The translations under genes were made by a program, and so were the position numbers. From Azonexaceae bacterium s22 (GTDB taxonomy: Bacteria > Pseudomonadota > Gammaproteobacteria > Burkholderiales > Rhodocyclaceae), in the NCBI GenBank assembly GCA_016617495.1, contig WYCU01000002.1, positions 275,538 through 339,537 of the forward strand: a DNA stretch of 64,000 bases, written 5' to 3'. Shown here in pieces: positions 33,894 to 43,090 of this stretch. Positions within the stretch are counted from its first letter, which is position 1. Each line of letters opens with the position of its first letter. A model generated the notes under the pieces. That model did not search any database. It was given only the letters and a program-made list of their open reading frames with translations, and was not told where the DNA came from.

Positions 33894-34808
33894 ATGCCGC
33901 GTCGTCGCATTACGTTGCGTCAGCTAGAAACCTTCGCCGAAGTGGCGCGCAGCATGAGTTTTTCCGTTGCCGCGGAGAAGTTGCATTTAACCCAGCCGGC
34001 CGTTTCCATTCAGATCAAGCACATCGCCGAGGCCGTTGGCTTGCCGTTATTCGAGCAAAGTGGCCGGGAGATTGCGCTGACGGCCGCCGGACAGGAGTTG
34101 CTGGCGACGGTGCGTGAGCTGGACGATGTGTGGAACCGCTTCGAGGCGGCCATTGCGGATCTCAAAGGCTTCAAGCGCGGCAAGCTGCGGGTGGCCCTGG
34201 TGACCACGGCAAAGCATTTTCTGCCGCGTATGTTGGGCGAGTTCTATCAGCGCTACCCGGATATCGAAATCGACCTGGAAATTGCCAATCGCGACAAGAT
34301 TGTCGAACGGATCCGGAATAATCAGGACGATCTGTACGTGATGTCCTTGCCGCCGCGCGAGCTCGATGTGGTGAGCTATCCTTTCCTCGATAACGATTTT
34401 GTCGTTCTGGCACCGGAAGGGCATTGGGCTGTCGGGCGTCATCTGGCGTTGAGCGATCTGGCCGGCGAACCGTTCATTTTCCGCGAGCCGGGCTCGGGAA
34501 CGCGTCATGTGATCGATGAATATCTCCGGCTTGCCGGTATCGAATTACGGGTCCGACTATCGCTATCTAGCAATGAGGCCATTCGCGATCTGGTGGCCAG
34601 CGGGATGGGGCTCACGGTGCTGTCGCGCCAGGCCGTGGCTGAAAAAGGTGCCCAGGCGGGACTGGTCGAGCTCGATGTGCAGGATTTTCCGTTGCGGCGT
34701 ACCTGGCGAGTGGTGCATCTTCGAACCAAGCGGCTCTCCCTGCCAGCCAAAGCCTTCTTGAGCGAATTGCTCAAATCAGGAGACGCAGGCGCTCGAAGTG
34801 GCGCTTAG
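33894..34808 (+). CDS. LysR-family regulator divergent from sbtA (CbbR/CmpR-like)
   Basis: A 304-residue LysR regulator. The N-terminal helix-turn-helix is FSVAAEKLHLTQPAVSIQIKHIAEAVGLPLFEQSGREIALT; the effector domain follows (KRGKLRVALVTTAKHFLPRML...). The sequence resembles CbbR/CmpR regulators of CO2 fixation and carbon uptake genes, which fits its divergence from sbtA across a 103-base AT-rich gap with ATTAA/TTAAT repeats that could hold a LysR box. Coinducer not deducible. Confidence 0.88.
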   Translation: MPRRRITLRQLETFAEVARSMSFSVAAEKLHLTQPAVSIQIKHIAEAVGLPLFEQSGREIALTAAGQELLATVRELDDVWNRFEAAIADLKGFKRGKLRVALVTTAKHFLPRMLGEFYQRYPDIEIDLEIANRDKIVERIRNNQDDLYVMSLPPRELDVVSYPFLDNDFVVLAPEGHWAVGRHLALSDLAGEPFIFREPGSGTRHVIDEYLRLAGIELRVRLSLSSNEAIRDLVASGMGLTVLSRQAVAEKGAQAGLVELDVQDFPLRRTWRVVHLRTKRLSLPAKAFLSELLKSGDAGARSGA

Positions 34809-34914
34809 TTGCCTTGCAAGAAAGCTGCGGATCGCTCGCTTGCCACGATGAGTTGACATCCCGCCCATCGCGGGAAGATGCTTGTGGCATGCGATTCCGT
34901 TGGGAGGCTGCATC

Positions 34915-36399
34915 ATGGGCTTTTGCCGCTTTCTGGTTTCCGTGGTTTTGTTTGCCGGCTTTTTCGGCACGTCGATGGCTGCAAGCGAGCCAGCGAAGTC
35001 CAGTGTAAAAAATACGGCGCAGGCGCGCAGCCTCGCCATTGCCAACAAGCCGTGGACCGGGGATTTCGACGCCATGCTGGAACGGCGGATGATCCGGGTG
35101 GCCGTCCCGTACAGCCGTTCCCTTTATTTCATCGACCAGGGACGCGAGCGCGGCCTTTCCGCAGAGCTGGTGCGGGATTTCGAGCGTTGGGTCAATAAAA
35201 AGTACGCCAAAAAGCTGGGCAGTCGCCCGATCACCGTTTATATCGTCGCGGCCACGCGCGATCGCCTGTTGCCCGATCTGGTCAATGGCATGGCGGATAT
35301 TGCTGTCGGCAATTTGACGGTGACCGAAGAGCGGCTGGCCCTGGTCGATTTCTTCGCGCCGGAAGGCGAAGCGCTGAATACCGAGATCCTCGTGACCGGC
35401 CCCAAGTCGCCGGCAATCCGGAGCATTGACGATCTCGCGGGCAAGAGCGTTCATGTGCGCAAAAGCGCCAGCTACTACGGCAGCCTGCTCGAACTGAATG
35501 CGGCATTGCGCAAGGCCGGCAAGGCGGAGGCCCGGCTGGTAGCCGTGCCCGAGGCGCTGGAAGACGAGGACATGCTGGAGATGATGAATGCCGGTCTGTT
35601 GTCCGCCATGGTGGTCGATGACTGGAAGGCCAGGATGTGGGCGCAGGTGTTGCCTGCCATCGTGATTCACGACGATATCGTGCTGCGCGAACCGAGCAAA
35701 AAGGGCTGGGCCATGCGCAAGGGCAGCCCGCAGCTGATGGCCGAAGTGGAGGATTTTTATCGTAGCTGGGCGAAAAAGCAGGGGGTGCTGCCTTATCGCA
35801 TGAAGCAGTACATGCGTACGATCAAGGCGCTGCACAGCGCCGGCGCGGATCGGGATCGCCAGCGCTTCGACGCGCTCATCGACATTTTCGAGAAATACGG
35901 CAGTCGTTATAACTTCGATCCGCTAATGCTCGCCGCGCAGGGATATCAGGAATCCACGCTGGACCAGAGCAAGAAGAGCCATGTCGGGGCGATTGGCATC
36001 ATGCAGTTGATGCCGGATACCGGGAAATCGCTGGGGGTAGGCGATATCAATCTGACCGAAGCCAACATCCATGCCGGCACAAAGTACATGGATCAATTGA
36101 TGACCAAGTATTTCACCGATGCCAAATTCACCGAGCAGAACCGCACCTTGTTCGCCTTCGCCAGCTACAACGCGGGGCCGGGCAACATTTCGCGGATGCG
36201 CAAGGAAGCGGCCAAGCGCGGCCTCGATCCGGACAAATGGTTCAACAACGTCGAAATCGTCACCGCGGAAAAGATCGGGATGGAGACCACCACCTACGTC
36301 CGCAACATCTTCAAATATTACGTATCGTACAAATTGGCCACGGAAGCCCAGACCCGAGCCGAAGAAATGAAACAGCAGGCCGCCCCCGCCATGAAATAA
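34915..36399 (+). CDS. MltF-type membrane-bound lytic transglycosylase
   Basis: A 494-residue envelope protein. A signal sequence (MGFCRFLVSVVLFAGFFGTSMA) precedes a periplasmic solute-binding-like domain (RMIRVAVPYSRSLYFID...ELVRDFERWV, about 45-300). A lytic transglycosylase domain follows, with Glu in GYQESTLDQSKKSHVGAIGIMQLMP and the FASYNAGPGNI motif. This order is that of MltF, which cleaves peptidoglycan under control of its sensor-like domain. The ATG at 34915 is preceded by TGGGAGG. The internal cysteine at position 4 does not form a clear lipobox. Confidence 0.88.
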   Translation: MGFCRFLVSVVLFAGFFGTSMAASEPAKSSVKNTAQARSLAIANKPWTGDFDAMLERRMIRVAVPYSRSLYFIDQGRERGLSAELVRDFERWVNKKYAKKLGSRPITVYIVAATRDRLLPDLVNGMADIAVGNLTVTEERLALVDFFAPEGEALNTEILVTGPKSPAIRSIDDLAGKSVHVRKSASYYGSLLELNAALRKAGKAEARLVAVPEALEDEDMLEMMNAGLLSAMVVDDWKARMWAQVLPAIVIHDDIVLREPSKKGWAMRKGSPQLMAEVEDFYRSWAKKQGVLPYRMKQYMRTIKALHSAGADRDRQRFDALIDIFEKYGSRYNFDPLMLAAQGYQESTLDQSKKSHVGAIGIMQLMPDTGKSLGVGDINLTEANIHAGTKYMDQLMTKYFTDAKFTEQNRTLFAFASYNAGPGNISRMRKEAAKRGLDPDKWFNNVEIVTAEKIGMETTTYVRNIFKYYVSYKLATEAQTRAEEMKQQAAPAMK

Positions 36400-36554
36400 G
36401 GGCGGTGCCGGTCACCACGGCCATGGGGCGCTATTGGATGCGGCCTATGGCCTGGGCGTGCAGGCCGCCCGCCTTGGATTCCGGTTTTGTCTCCGGCCGC
36501 CGCGATGCGGCTTAACATCGCTGCGCGAGTTAGTCTGCGACGAAGTCCCTGGTG

Positions 36555-37274
36555 TTACTCCTTGACATGGAGTCCACACTCTTTGGACTCGGGATTTTCC
36601 CACCACCATCGGCCGGCACGGACGTCTTCGCCCATGGCGATGGCGCGGGTGCAGGGGGCGCAGCCGATGCTGGGGTAGAACTTGTCGTGCAGTGCGTTGT
36701 AGGGCACGCCATTCTGCTTGATGTAGGTCCAGACTTCCTTTTCCGTCCAGTCGGCGAGCGGGTTGAATTTTTCCAGGCCGTTGCCTTCATCGTATTCACG
36801 TGTCGGCAGGCCTGTCCGGGTGGCTGCCTGCTGGGCGCGCAGACCGGTCACCCAGGCGCGTTTGCCGGCCAGCGCGCGACGCAGCGGTTCGACCTTGCGC
36901 GCGTAGCAGCAGGCTTTGCGCAGGGTGACGGATTCGTAGAAGGCGTTGATGCCGTGGTGACGAACAAAGGATTCGACTTCTTCCGCCTGGGGGAAGTAGA
37001 CCTTGAGCTTGAGGCCGTAGTGCTTTTGTACGGCGGCCATCAGGTCGTAGGTTTCCAGCGGCAGGCGTCCGGTGTCGAGACTGAAGATTTCGATGGGCAG
37101 GCCGGTTTTGACGATGAGATCGGTCAGCACCATGTCTTCGGCGCCGAGACTGTTGGCGAAGGTGGCGGGCGACCAGTTGCCGGCAATTTCAGCCAGCAGG
37201 GCCTTGGCGGTTTCGGCCTTGGCGGCGGTGCTGGCGGCGAGTTCGGGGGTGACGTTGAGCAGGCTGGGGTTCAT
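36555..37274 (-). CDS. cysH: Adenylyl-sulfate (APS) reductase, FeS type
   Basis: A 239-residue PAPS/APS reductase family enzyme. It has the PP-loop-like SLGAEDMVLTD, DTGRLPLETY and the [4Fe-4S]-binding CC..C pattern (KACCYARKVEPL and GCAPCTRA), plus the C-terminal redox Cys in KECGLHVKE. The cluster cysteines place it in the APS-reducing class, so APS from cysDN would be reduced to sulfite without APS kinase. The ATG at 37274 is chosen over an extended frame to 37385 that overlaps the upstream gene. It is last in the TauE-cysI-DUF934-cysH operon. Confidence 0.95.
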   Translation of the reverse strand: MNPSLLNVTPELAASTAAKAETAKALLAEIAGNWSPATFANSLGAEDMVLTDLIVKTGLPIEIFSLDTGRLPLETYDLMAAVQKHYGLKLKVYFPQAEEVESFVRHHGINAFYESVTLRKACCYARKVEPLRRALAGKRAWVTGLRAQQAATRTGLPTREYDEGNGLEKFNPLADWTEKEVWTYIKQNGVPYNALHDKFYPSIGCAPCTRAIAMGEDVRAGRWWWENPESKECGLHVKE

Positions 37275-37287
37275 GGCGGGCTCCGGG

Positions 37288-37794
37288 TCAGGCGCGGCGG
37301 CGGAAGTGCGGCTGCGGTTCATCGGTGGCAGCCTGGTAGGCATCGCTGAACGCCGTGAAGCCGGCTTCGATGGCGTAGGCGGCATTCTTGCCGTCGAGCA
37401 GCGCGTAGCTGTCGAAGCCGACGCGCTTCATGAAGAAGAGCTGGTCGTGCAGCACATTGCCGACGGCGCGCAGTTCGCCGGTGTAGCCATAGCGCTGACG
37501 CAGCAGGGCGGCCGTGGAGTAGCCCCGGCCATCGACGAACTTGGGGAAATTGACGGCGATGACGGCAAAGCGTGGCAGATCGGCGGCCACGGTTTCAACC
37601 TGATCGTCCGGTTGCAGCAGCAATCCGAGGCGTTCGCGTCCGGCCAGTTCCGGCTGGCGGGCTTGCCAGACGGCGAGCGGCACAATGAGATCGCCCGCCG
37701 GCAGTGCGACGGTTTCCGCCGTTTCGCCTTCGTTGATTTCGAGCGTTTTCCAGGGGTCGACCGCGACAATTCCATTTTTGATGAGTTGAGCCAT
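37288..37794 (-). CDS. DUF934 protein of the sulfite-reduction operon
   Basis: A 168-residue DUF934 protein ([58 protein letters not shown]), a family nearly always found between cysI and cysH in proteobacteria and presumed to help sulfite reduction. Its start overlaps the cysI stop by one base. The dispersed 15-bp motif at 37756 encodes IVAVDP near its N-terminus, a variable part of the family. Confidence 0.92.
   Translation of the reverse strand: MAQLIKNGIVAVDPWKTLEINEGETAETVALPAGDLIVPLAVWQARQPELAGRERLGLLLQPDDQVETVAADLPRFAVIAVNFPKFVDGRGYSTAALLRQRYGYTGELRAVGNVLHDQLFFMKRVGFDSYALLDGKNAAYAIEAGFTAFSDAYQAATDEPQPHFRRRA
37756..37770 (+). repeat. Dispersed 15-bp motif, copy 10
   Basis: Perfect GTCGACCGCGACAAT preceded by CGTTTTCCAGGG, near the 5' end of the DUF934 gene, reading IVAVDP. 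Confidence 0.82.
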
Positions 37795-39467
37795 TACGCA
37801 GCCTCCTTTTGTGCAGCCTTGGCCTTGCCGTGGGCGCGGCCTTCATAAACGCGGTTCTTGAACGGGTCGATGCCGATGCGGTCGAGGGTGTCGATGAACC
37901 GCTCGTCGGCATGGCGGTTTTCCAGGTAGACCTGAATGATCTTTTCGACGACGTCCGGCATTTCTTCGGCCGAGAACGAGGGACCGATGACCTTGCCGAG
38001 CTTGGCATCGTTGCCCTGGCGGCCGCCCAGTGTGACTTGATAGAACTCGGCATCGTTCTTGTCGACACCGAGCACGCCGATATGGCCGACGTGGTGGTGG
38101 CCGCAGGCGTTCATGCAGCCGGAGATGTTGAGGTCGATCTCGCCGATGTCGAAAAGGTAGTCCAGATTGTCGAAACGCGCCTGGATGGCATTGGCGATGG
38201 GGATGGACTTGGCATTGGCCAGATCGCAGAAATCGCCGCCCGGGCAGCAGATGATGCCGGTCAGCAGGCCGATGTTCGGCGTCGCGAGCCCGGCCGCCCT
38301 GGCTTGTTCCCAGAGCGCGTAGAGGTCGGATTCGCGTACGTCGGCGAGGATGATGTTCTGCTCGTGGCTGATGCGCAATTCGCCGAAGCTGTAGCGGTCG
38401 GCCAGGTCGGCAACGATGTCCATCTGGTCCGACGTGATGTCGCCCGGCGGAATGCCATGCTTTTTCAGGGAGAGCGTCACGGCGGCGTAACCGGCCACCT
38501 TGTGCGGGTGGGTGTTGCGTTCGAGCCAGCGCTGGAAGGCCTTGTCTTCCGGCAGGGCGACTTCGCCCACCGTTTCATAGGCCGGGGCGGTGAAGTGGGC
38601 GGCAACGCGGTCGTATTCGGCCTGCGTGATCGTCGCCGGGCCGCCTTTGCCATGGACCCACTCGGCTTCGACCTGACGCGTGAATTCCTCGACGCCCAGC
38701 GCTTGCACCAGAATCTTGATACGCGCCTTGTAGGCGTTGTCGCGGCGGCCAAAACGGTTGTAAACACGCAGGATCGCTTCGCAATAGCTCAGGATGTCCT
38801 GCCAGGGCAGGAAGTCGCGCACCACCTGGCCGCGAATCGGGGTGCGGCCGAGACCGCCGCCGACGATGACGGTAAAGCCCACCTGACCATCCACGACCTT
38901 GAGGTGCAGGCCGATGTCGTGGAACCAGGTGACCGCACGATCTTCCTTGGTACCGGAAATTGCAATCTTGAACTTGCGCGGCAGGAAGGCGAATTCCGGG
39001 TGGAAGGTACTCCACTGGCGCAGGATTTCGGCGAGCGGGCGCGGATCGATGATTTCATCGGCCGCGACGCCGGCAAACTGGTCGGTGGTCACGTTGCGGA
39101 TGCAGTTGCCGGAAGTCTGGATGGCGTGCATATCCACTTCGGCCAGATGCGCCAGCATGTCCGGCACATCGTCGATCTTTGGCCAGTTCAATTGCAGATT
39201 GTGGCGCGTCGTGAAGTGGCCATAACCACGGTCGTAGGTGCGGGCAATGAAGGCCAGCTTGCGCAACTGGGTGCTGTTGAGCATCGCATAAGGCACCGCA
39301 ATGCGGAACATTGGCGCATGGCGCTGGATGTACAGCCCGTTCTGCAGACGCAGCGGGCGGAATTCGTCATCCGTCAGTTCGCCGGATTTCCAGCGGCGGA
39401 CCTGATCGCGAAACTGCGCTACGCGTTCGGCGATCAGTTGGCGGTCGATGGCATCGTATTTGTACAT
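37794..39467 (-). CDS. cysI: Assimilatory sulfite reductase hemoprotein
   Basis: A 557-residue nitrite/sulfite-reductase-family enzyme binding siroheme and a [4Fe-4S] cluster. Cluster cysteines are visible in GIICCPGGDFCDLANAKS and NISGCMNACGHHHVGHIG. Two ferredoxin-like half domains are evident (FRIAVPYAMLNSTQLRKLAFIARTYDRGYGHFTTRHNLQLNW and the later repeat SFGELRISHEQNIILADV). It reduces sulfite to sulfide. The context with cysH and cysB argues for sulfite over nitrite. The start is ATG 39467 (MYKYDAID). Confidence 0.93.
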   Translation of the reverse strand: MYKYDAIDRQLIAERVAQFRDQVRRWKSGELTDDEFRPLRLQNGLYIQRHAPMFRIAVPYAMLNSTQLRKLAFIARTYDRGYGHFTTRHNLQLNWPKIDDVPDMLAHLAEVDMHAIQTSGNCIRNVTTDQFAGVAADEIIDPRPLAEILRQWSTFHPEFAFLPRKFKIAISGTKEDRAVTWFHDIGLHLKVVDGQVGFTVIVGGGLGRTPIRGQVVRDFLPWQDILSYCEAILRVYNRFGRRDNAYKARIKILVQALGVEEFTRQVEAEWVHGKGGPATITQAEYDRVAAHFTAPAYETVGEVALPEDKAFQRWLERNTHPHKVAGYAAVTLSLKKHGIPPGDITSDQMDIVADLADRYSFGELRISHEQNIILADVRESDLYALWEQARAAGLATPNIGLLTGIICCPGGDFCDLANAKSIPIANAIQARFDNLDYLFDIGEIDLNISGCMNACGHHHVGHIGVLGVDKNDAEFYQVTLGGRQGNDAKLGKVIGPSFSAEEMPDVVEKIIQVYLENRHADERFIDTLDRIGIDPFKNRVYEGRAHGKAKAAQKEAA

Positions 39468-39486
39468 GAGCGTTCCTTGGGGTGAA

Positions 39487-40263
39487 TCAGGCAAAGACCA
39501 GCTTGCTGCCGATCAGCACGAGCATGGAGGCCAGAATGCGGCGCAGGATGTGTTCCGGCACCTTGGCGGAAACATGGCTGCCGAGCCAGATGCCGGGCAG
39601 CGAGCCGAGCAGCAGCGAACCGAGCAAGGCCCAGTCGACACCGCCCAGCATCCAGTGGCCGAGTCCGGCAACCAGGGTCAGCGGGACGGCATGGGCTACA
39701 TCCGATCCGACAATGCGTACCGGAGAAAGTTTGGGGTAGAGGAAAAAGAGGGCGGCAACGCCCAATGCGCCGGCACCGACGGAGGAAATGGTCACCAGCA
39801 CGCCGAGAATGGCACCCACCGCCACCGTGATCTTGCCCAGGCAACACTGGCGCAGCGGGGAATCTTCATGCTTGCTGGCGTAGTCGCGCAGTTTGCGGCC
39901 AAACAGGATGGCCACGGCCGTCAGCAACAAGGCAAAACCCAGGCCGTTGGAGATGATTGCGCCAATCGTGTTGCTCCCCTTGGGCAACTGGGAAAGCACG
40001 AAAATGGTGATGGCCGCGGCCGGAATGCTGCCTGCCGCGAGTCGGCCGGTAATGGCCCAGTCGATGTGCCCTTTGCGGCCGTGCGCCACGGTGCCGCCTG
40101 CCTTGGTCAGCGCGGCGTAGAGCAGGTCGGTGCCGACGGCCGTGGCCGGATGCACGCCAAACAGCAGGACCAGCAGCGGGGTCATCAACGAGCCGCCGCC
40201 GACGCCGGTCAGGCCGACGATGGCGCCTACTGCAAAGCCGGAAAGGGTGTAGAGGATATCCAT
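39487..40263 (-). CDS. TauE/SafE (TSUP) family permease
   Basis: A 258-residue membrane protein with about eight helices and the duplicated GxGGGSLMTPLL / GAGALGVAALFFLYP pattern of the TSUP family, which moves sulfite, sulfonates or related anions. It is first in the operon ahead of cysI and is divergent from cysB, which supports a role in sulfur metabolism. Direction of transport is not known from sequence. Confidence 0.88.
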   Translation of the reverse strand: MDILYTLSGFAVGAIVGLTGVGGGSLMTPLLVLLFGVHPATAVGTDLLYAALTKAGGTVAHGRKGHIDWAITGRLAAGSIPAAAITIFVLSQLPKGSNTIGAIISNGLGFALLLTAVAILFGRKLRDYASKHEDSPLRQCCLGKITVAVGAILGVLVTISSVGAGALGVAALFFLYPKLSPVRIVGSDVAHAVPLTLVAGLGHWMLGGVDWALLGSLLLGSLPGIWLGSHVSAKVPEHILRRILASMLVLIGSKLVFA

Positions 40264-40346
40264 GGGCGCGCATCGTAGCAGCGCGTCATTTGAAACAAAA
40301 AGAATATTGGGTTAGATTGGTATAACGTTTGGTTATTAAATAGCGT
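40264..40346. promoter_or_regulatory. Divergent TauE-cysI and cysB promoter region
   Basis: An 83-base gap between divergent genes, AT-rich near 40300-40345 (AATATTGGGTTAG, TATAACG and TTATTAAATA). It must hold both promoters and is a natural place for CysB binding. No single box could be fixed by eye. Confidence 0.45.
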
Positions 40347-41288
40347 ATGAAACTCCAACAGCTCCGTTACATTGTCGAAATCCAGCGCCAGGGCCTGAAC
40401 GTCTCGGAGGCTGCGGAATCCCTCTACACCTCGCAACCGGGCATTTCCAAGCAGGTCAAGCTGCTGGAGGACGAGCTGGGTATTGCCATTTTCGAGCGCA
40501 GCGGCAAGCGCTTTACCGGGGTGACTGAGCCGGGGAAGGTCGTACTCGAAATCGCAGCGCGTATCCTGCGCGAGGCCGAAAATCTCAAGCGTGCCAGCGC
40601 GGAATTCGCCGGCGGCGATAGCGGGCGTCTGGTGCTGGCGGCGACCCATACCCAGGCGCGTTATGCCTTGCCGGTGGTCGTGCGCGATTTCGTCGCGCAG
40701 CATCCGCACGTACGCCTGGAAATGCATCAAGGCAGCCCCACGCAGATCGCCGAATGGGTGGTTGCCGGTGAGGCGGATATTGGCATCGCGACCGAGGCGC
40801 TCGATCAGTACCCGCAGCTCATCACACTGCCGGTGCGTCAGTGGAGCCATTGCGTCATCGTCCCGGAGGGGCATCCCATACTCAAATCGCAGCCGCTGGC
40901 GCTGAGCGAACTGGCGCGTTGGCCGCTCATCACCTACGACACGGCGTTTACCGGCCGTTCGCGCATCAACCGGGCCTTCGAGCGCATCGGCGTTCAGCCC
41001 AACATCGCCCTGACGGCTCTCGATGCCGATGTGATCAAGACCTACGTCAGCCTCGGACTGGGGTTGGGCATCGTTTCCGCGATGGCTTTCGATCCGCAAC
41101 GCGATACCGGATTGGTTGCACTCGACGCCGCGCATCTTTTTGAATCCAATACCACACGGCTGGCCCTGCGACGCGGCACCTACCTGCGCCGCTACGATTA
41201 CGACCTCATCAGTCTTTTTGCGCCACACCTGACCCGGCGCGTAGTGGAAATGGCCATGCAAGGTGGCGGCGAGGAATATCAGCTGTAG
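40347..41288 (+). CDS. cysB: CysB, LysR-family regulator of sulfur assimilation
   Basis: A 313-residue LysR regulator opening MKLQQLRYIVEIQRQGLNVSEAAESLYTSQPGISKQVKLLEDELG, the characteristic CysB/Cbl N-terminus. The effector domain has ATHTQARYALP and GSPTQIAEWVVAGEADIGIATEAL, also typical. CysB responds to O- or N-acetylserine and sulfate limitation. It is encoded divergent from the sulfite-reduction operon, its likely target, with cysDN the other expected target. Confidence 0.94.
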   Translation: MKLQQLRYIVEIQRQGLNVSEAAESLYTSQPGISKQVKLLEDELGIAIFERSGKRFTGVTEPGKVVLEIAARILREAENLKRASAEFAGGDSGRLVLAATHTQARYALPVVVRDFVAQHPHVRLEMHQGSPTQIAEWVVAGEADIGIATEALDQYPQLITLPVRQWSHCVIVPEGHPILKSQPLALSELARWPLITYDTAFTGRSRINRAFERIGVQPNIALTALDADVIKTYVSLGLGLGIVSAMAFDPQRDTGLVALDAAHLFESNTTRLALRRGTYLRRYDYDLISLFAPHLTRRVVEMAMQGGGEEYQL

Positions 41289-41379
41289 CGGAACCTCGGC
41301 GGCAAGGCGCGGTCCACTTCCGGATAATCTGATTGTCATCGCCATCATAACGTCATGCGTTATGACCTTATGATGGCGA

Positions 41380-42195
41380 ATGCCATTCCGGGGCAAATGC
41401 CTGCTGCGGATGGTGCGAGGGCATAGATCGGGGGGCGGGTTGGCAATACAGGGGTTTTGGCAACGCAAGGCAATGGGCTTGGCCATGCTGGTCGCGTTAT
41501 GTGCGGAGCTCGCGTTGGCGCAGGAAAACGCACTCAGAGTGGGCGTACTGGAAACGGCTCCCCCCATTGGCTACCGCGATTCGAGTGGGAAGCTCACCGG
41601 TTTCGGTACCGCCATTGCCAAGGCGCTATGCGATGAGATTCAGGCGCGCTGCGTATTCGAGCCGGTCTTGCTTGAGGCCGCCTTGGAACGCCTGATTGGC
41701 GGTGAGTTCGATATGGTGGCCATCGGCCTGTTGAACACGCCGGAGCGGGCAAAAAAGGTGATTTTTACCAAACCGGTCTACCGCTCGGTGACCCTTTGGG
41801 TCGCACGGCCCGGGGTACGTCCCGGTGGCGATAAAGTCAGGGTGTCGACCTTCAGCGGATCGGCCCACGAGAAGTACGTCCGTAGCCAGAATTGGCTCTA
41901 CATCACGGCGCGCGATCAGGATGAGATGATGGGGCAGCTTCAGGCTGGCGTGGCCCAAGCTGCAATCGTGCCGTTGATGACCAGCTTTAGTCTGATGCGG
42001 CATCCGGCGCTCAAACGCAACGGGCTCGAAGCGACCGTCATGCCTTTGCCCGAACTGGGCAGCAACGCATGCTTTGCGCTCAATCCCCAGCGGGCGCAAC
42101 TGAAAGATTCTCTGGATCAGGCCCTGGACAAGATCAAGCGTAACGGTGTTTACGACCGGATTAATTCCGAATTTCTTCCCTTCCGCGTCGAATAA
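41380..42195 (+). CDS. Periplasmic amino-acid-binding-like protein (SBP_bac_3)
   Basis: A periplasmic solute-binding domain of type 3: ALRVGVLETAPPIGYRDSSGKLTGFGTAIAKALCDEIQARC and GGEFDMVAIGLLNTPERAKKVIFTKPVYRS. A hydrophobic leader (GLAMLVALCAELALA) points to export. No permease or ATPase adjoins, so it may be a lone binding or sensory protein. The start is uncertain: the frame opens at 41380, with alternatives ATG 41410, TTG 41440 and ATG 41473; the last gives a signal peptide lacking a charged head. Confidence 0.78.
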   Translation: MPFRGKCLLRMVRGHRSGGGLAIQGFWQRKAMGLAMLVALCAELALAQENALRVGVLETAPPIGYRDSSGKLTGFGTAIAKALCDEIQARCVFEPVLLEAALERLIGGEFDMVAIGLLNTPERAKKVIFTKPVYRSVTLWVARPGVRPGGDKVRVSTFSGSAHEKYVRSQNWLYITARDQDEMMGQLQAGVAQAAIVPLMTSFSLMRHPALKRNGLEATVMPLPELGSNACFALNPQRAQLKDSLDQALDKIKRNGVYDRINSEFLPFRVE

Positions 42196-42224
42196 GCGGC
42201 CGCAGGCCACGCGGAAATGAAAAA

Positions 42225-42243
42225 GCCCGCCGAAATGGCGGGC
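42225..42243 (-). terminator. Intrinsic terminator of the PpiC-type gene
   Basis: GCCCGCC (42225-42231), loop GAAAT, GGCGGGC (42237-42243). Read on the minus strand the stem is followed by TTTTTCATTT. It lies 25 bases after the stop of the peptidyl-prolyl isomerase gene. Confidence 0.85.
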
Positions 42244-42268
42244 CGGGATAACGCAAGGTACCGTCGGG

Positions 42269-43054
42269 TCAGTTGACCTTGGCGCCTTCGCGCAGCTTCT
42301 TCACCAATTGTTCGACCTGCTGCTGGCCGGCGCGCTGCTGCAGTTGCGGCTTGACCTGTTCGTAGGTCGGCGGCGTCAGCGGGCGGGTATCGTCGAGCTG
42401 GATGACGTGGTAACCGAAATCGGTTTTCACCGGAGTCTTGGTGTATTCGCCCTTCTTCAGCTTGGTCATCGCATCGGCAAAGGGTTTCACGTAGGTGGTC
42501 GGCGCGCTCCAGCCCAGTTCGCCGCCATTGTCCTTGGAGCCGGGGTCCTTGGATTGCTTGGCCAGTTCGGAGAACTTCTCGCCCTTTTCCAGCTTGGCGA
42601 TGATGGCCTTGGCTTCATCCTCGGTGGCTACCAGAATGTGGCGAGCCTTGTACTCGGTGGTGCCGAGGTTGGCCTTGATGGCTTCGTAATCCTTCTTCAG
42701 GCGGTCTTCGCTGATCGGGTTGGCGCGCACATAGTCGGCCAGGTAAGCGCGGATCAGCACGGCCTGACGCGCCAGTTCCATCTGCCCCTGAATTTCCGGC
42801 TTCTTGTCCAGACCCTTCTTCTTGGCTTCCTGGACCAGCAGTTCGCGGCGGATCAGCTCTTCCTTGACGGCGTTCTGCAGTTCCGGGGAATCCGGGGCGC
42901 CCTGCGCCTTCTGCTCGGCCACGAAGGCGTTGTACGTGTTCTGGGCGATCGGCTGACCGTTGACCGTAGCCACGGTACCCTTGTCGGCGAAGGCCGGAGC
43001 GGAAACGATGGCGCTGGCGATCAGCAGGGCGGCCGGGCGGGAAAGTTTAAACAT
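42269..43054 (-). CDS. Periplasmic parvulin-type peptidyl-prolyl isomerase
   Basis: A 261-residue protein with a signal peptide (MFKLSRPAALLIASAIVSAPAFA), a SurA_N-like helical region and a parvulin domain (YKARHILVATEDEAKAIIAKLEKGEKFSELAKQSKDPGSKDNGGELGW...FGYHVIQLDDTR). It assists folding of exported proteins. It is last of the co-directional yciB, yciI, bolA, ppiC run and is followed by a strong terminator. Confidence 0.93.
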   Translation of the reverse strand: MFKLSRPAALLIASAIVSAPAFADKGTVATVNGQPIAQNTYNAFVAEQKAQGAPDSPELQNAVKEELIRRELLVQEAKKKGLDKKPEIQGQMELARQAVLIRAYLADYVRANPISEDRLKKDYEAIKANLGTTEYKARHILVATEDEAKAIIAKLEKGEKFSELAKQSKDPGSKDNGGELGWSAPTTYVKPFADAMTKLKKGEYTKTPVKTDFGYHVIQLDDTRPLTPPTYEQVKPQLQQRAGQQQVEQLVKKLREGAKVN

Positions 43055-43090
43055 CGGGAATTCCTTGCAATAGGAGGTTGAACTTGAAAA

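Noticed and set aside
37809-39485. 558-residue open frame on the plus strand
   Set aside because: Antisense shadow of cysI, which has clear cluster and siroheme motifs.
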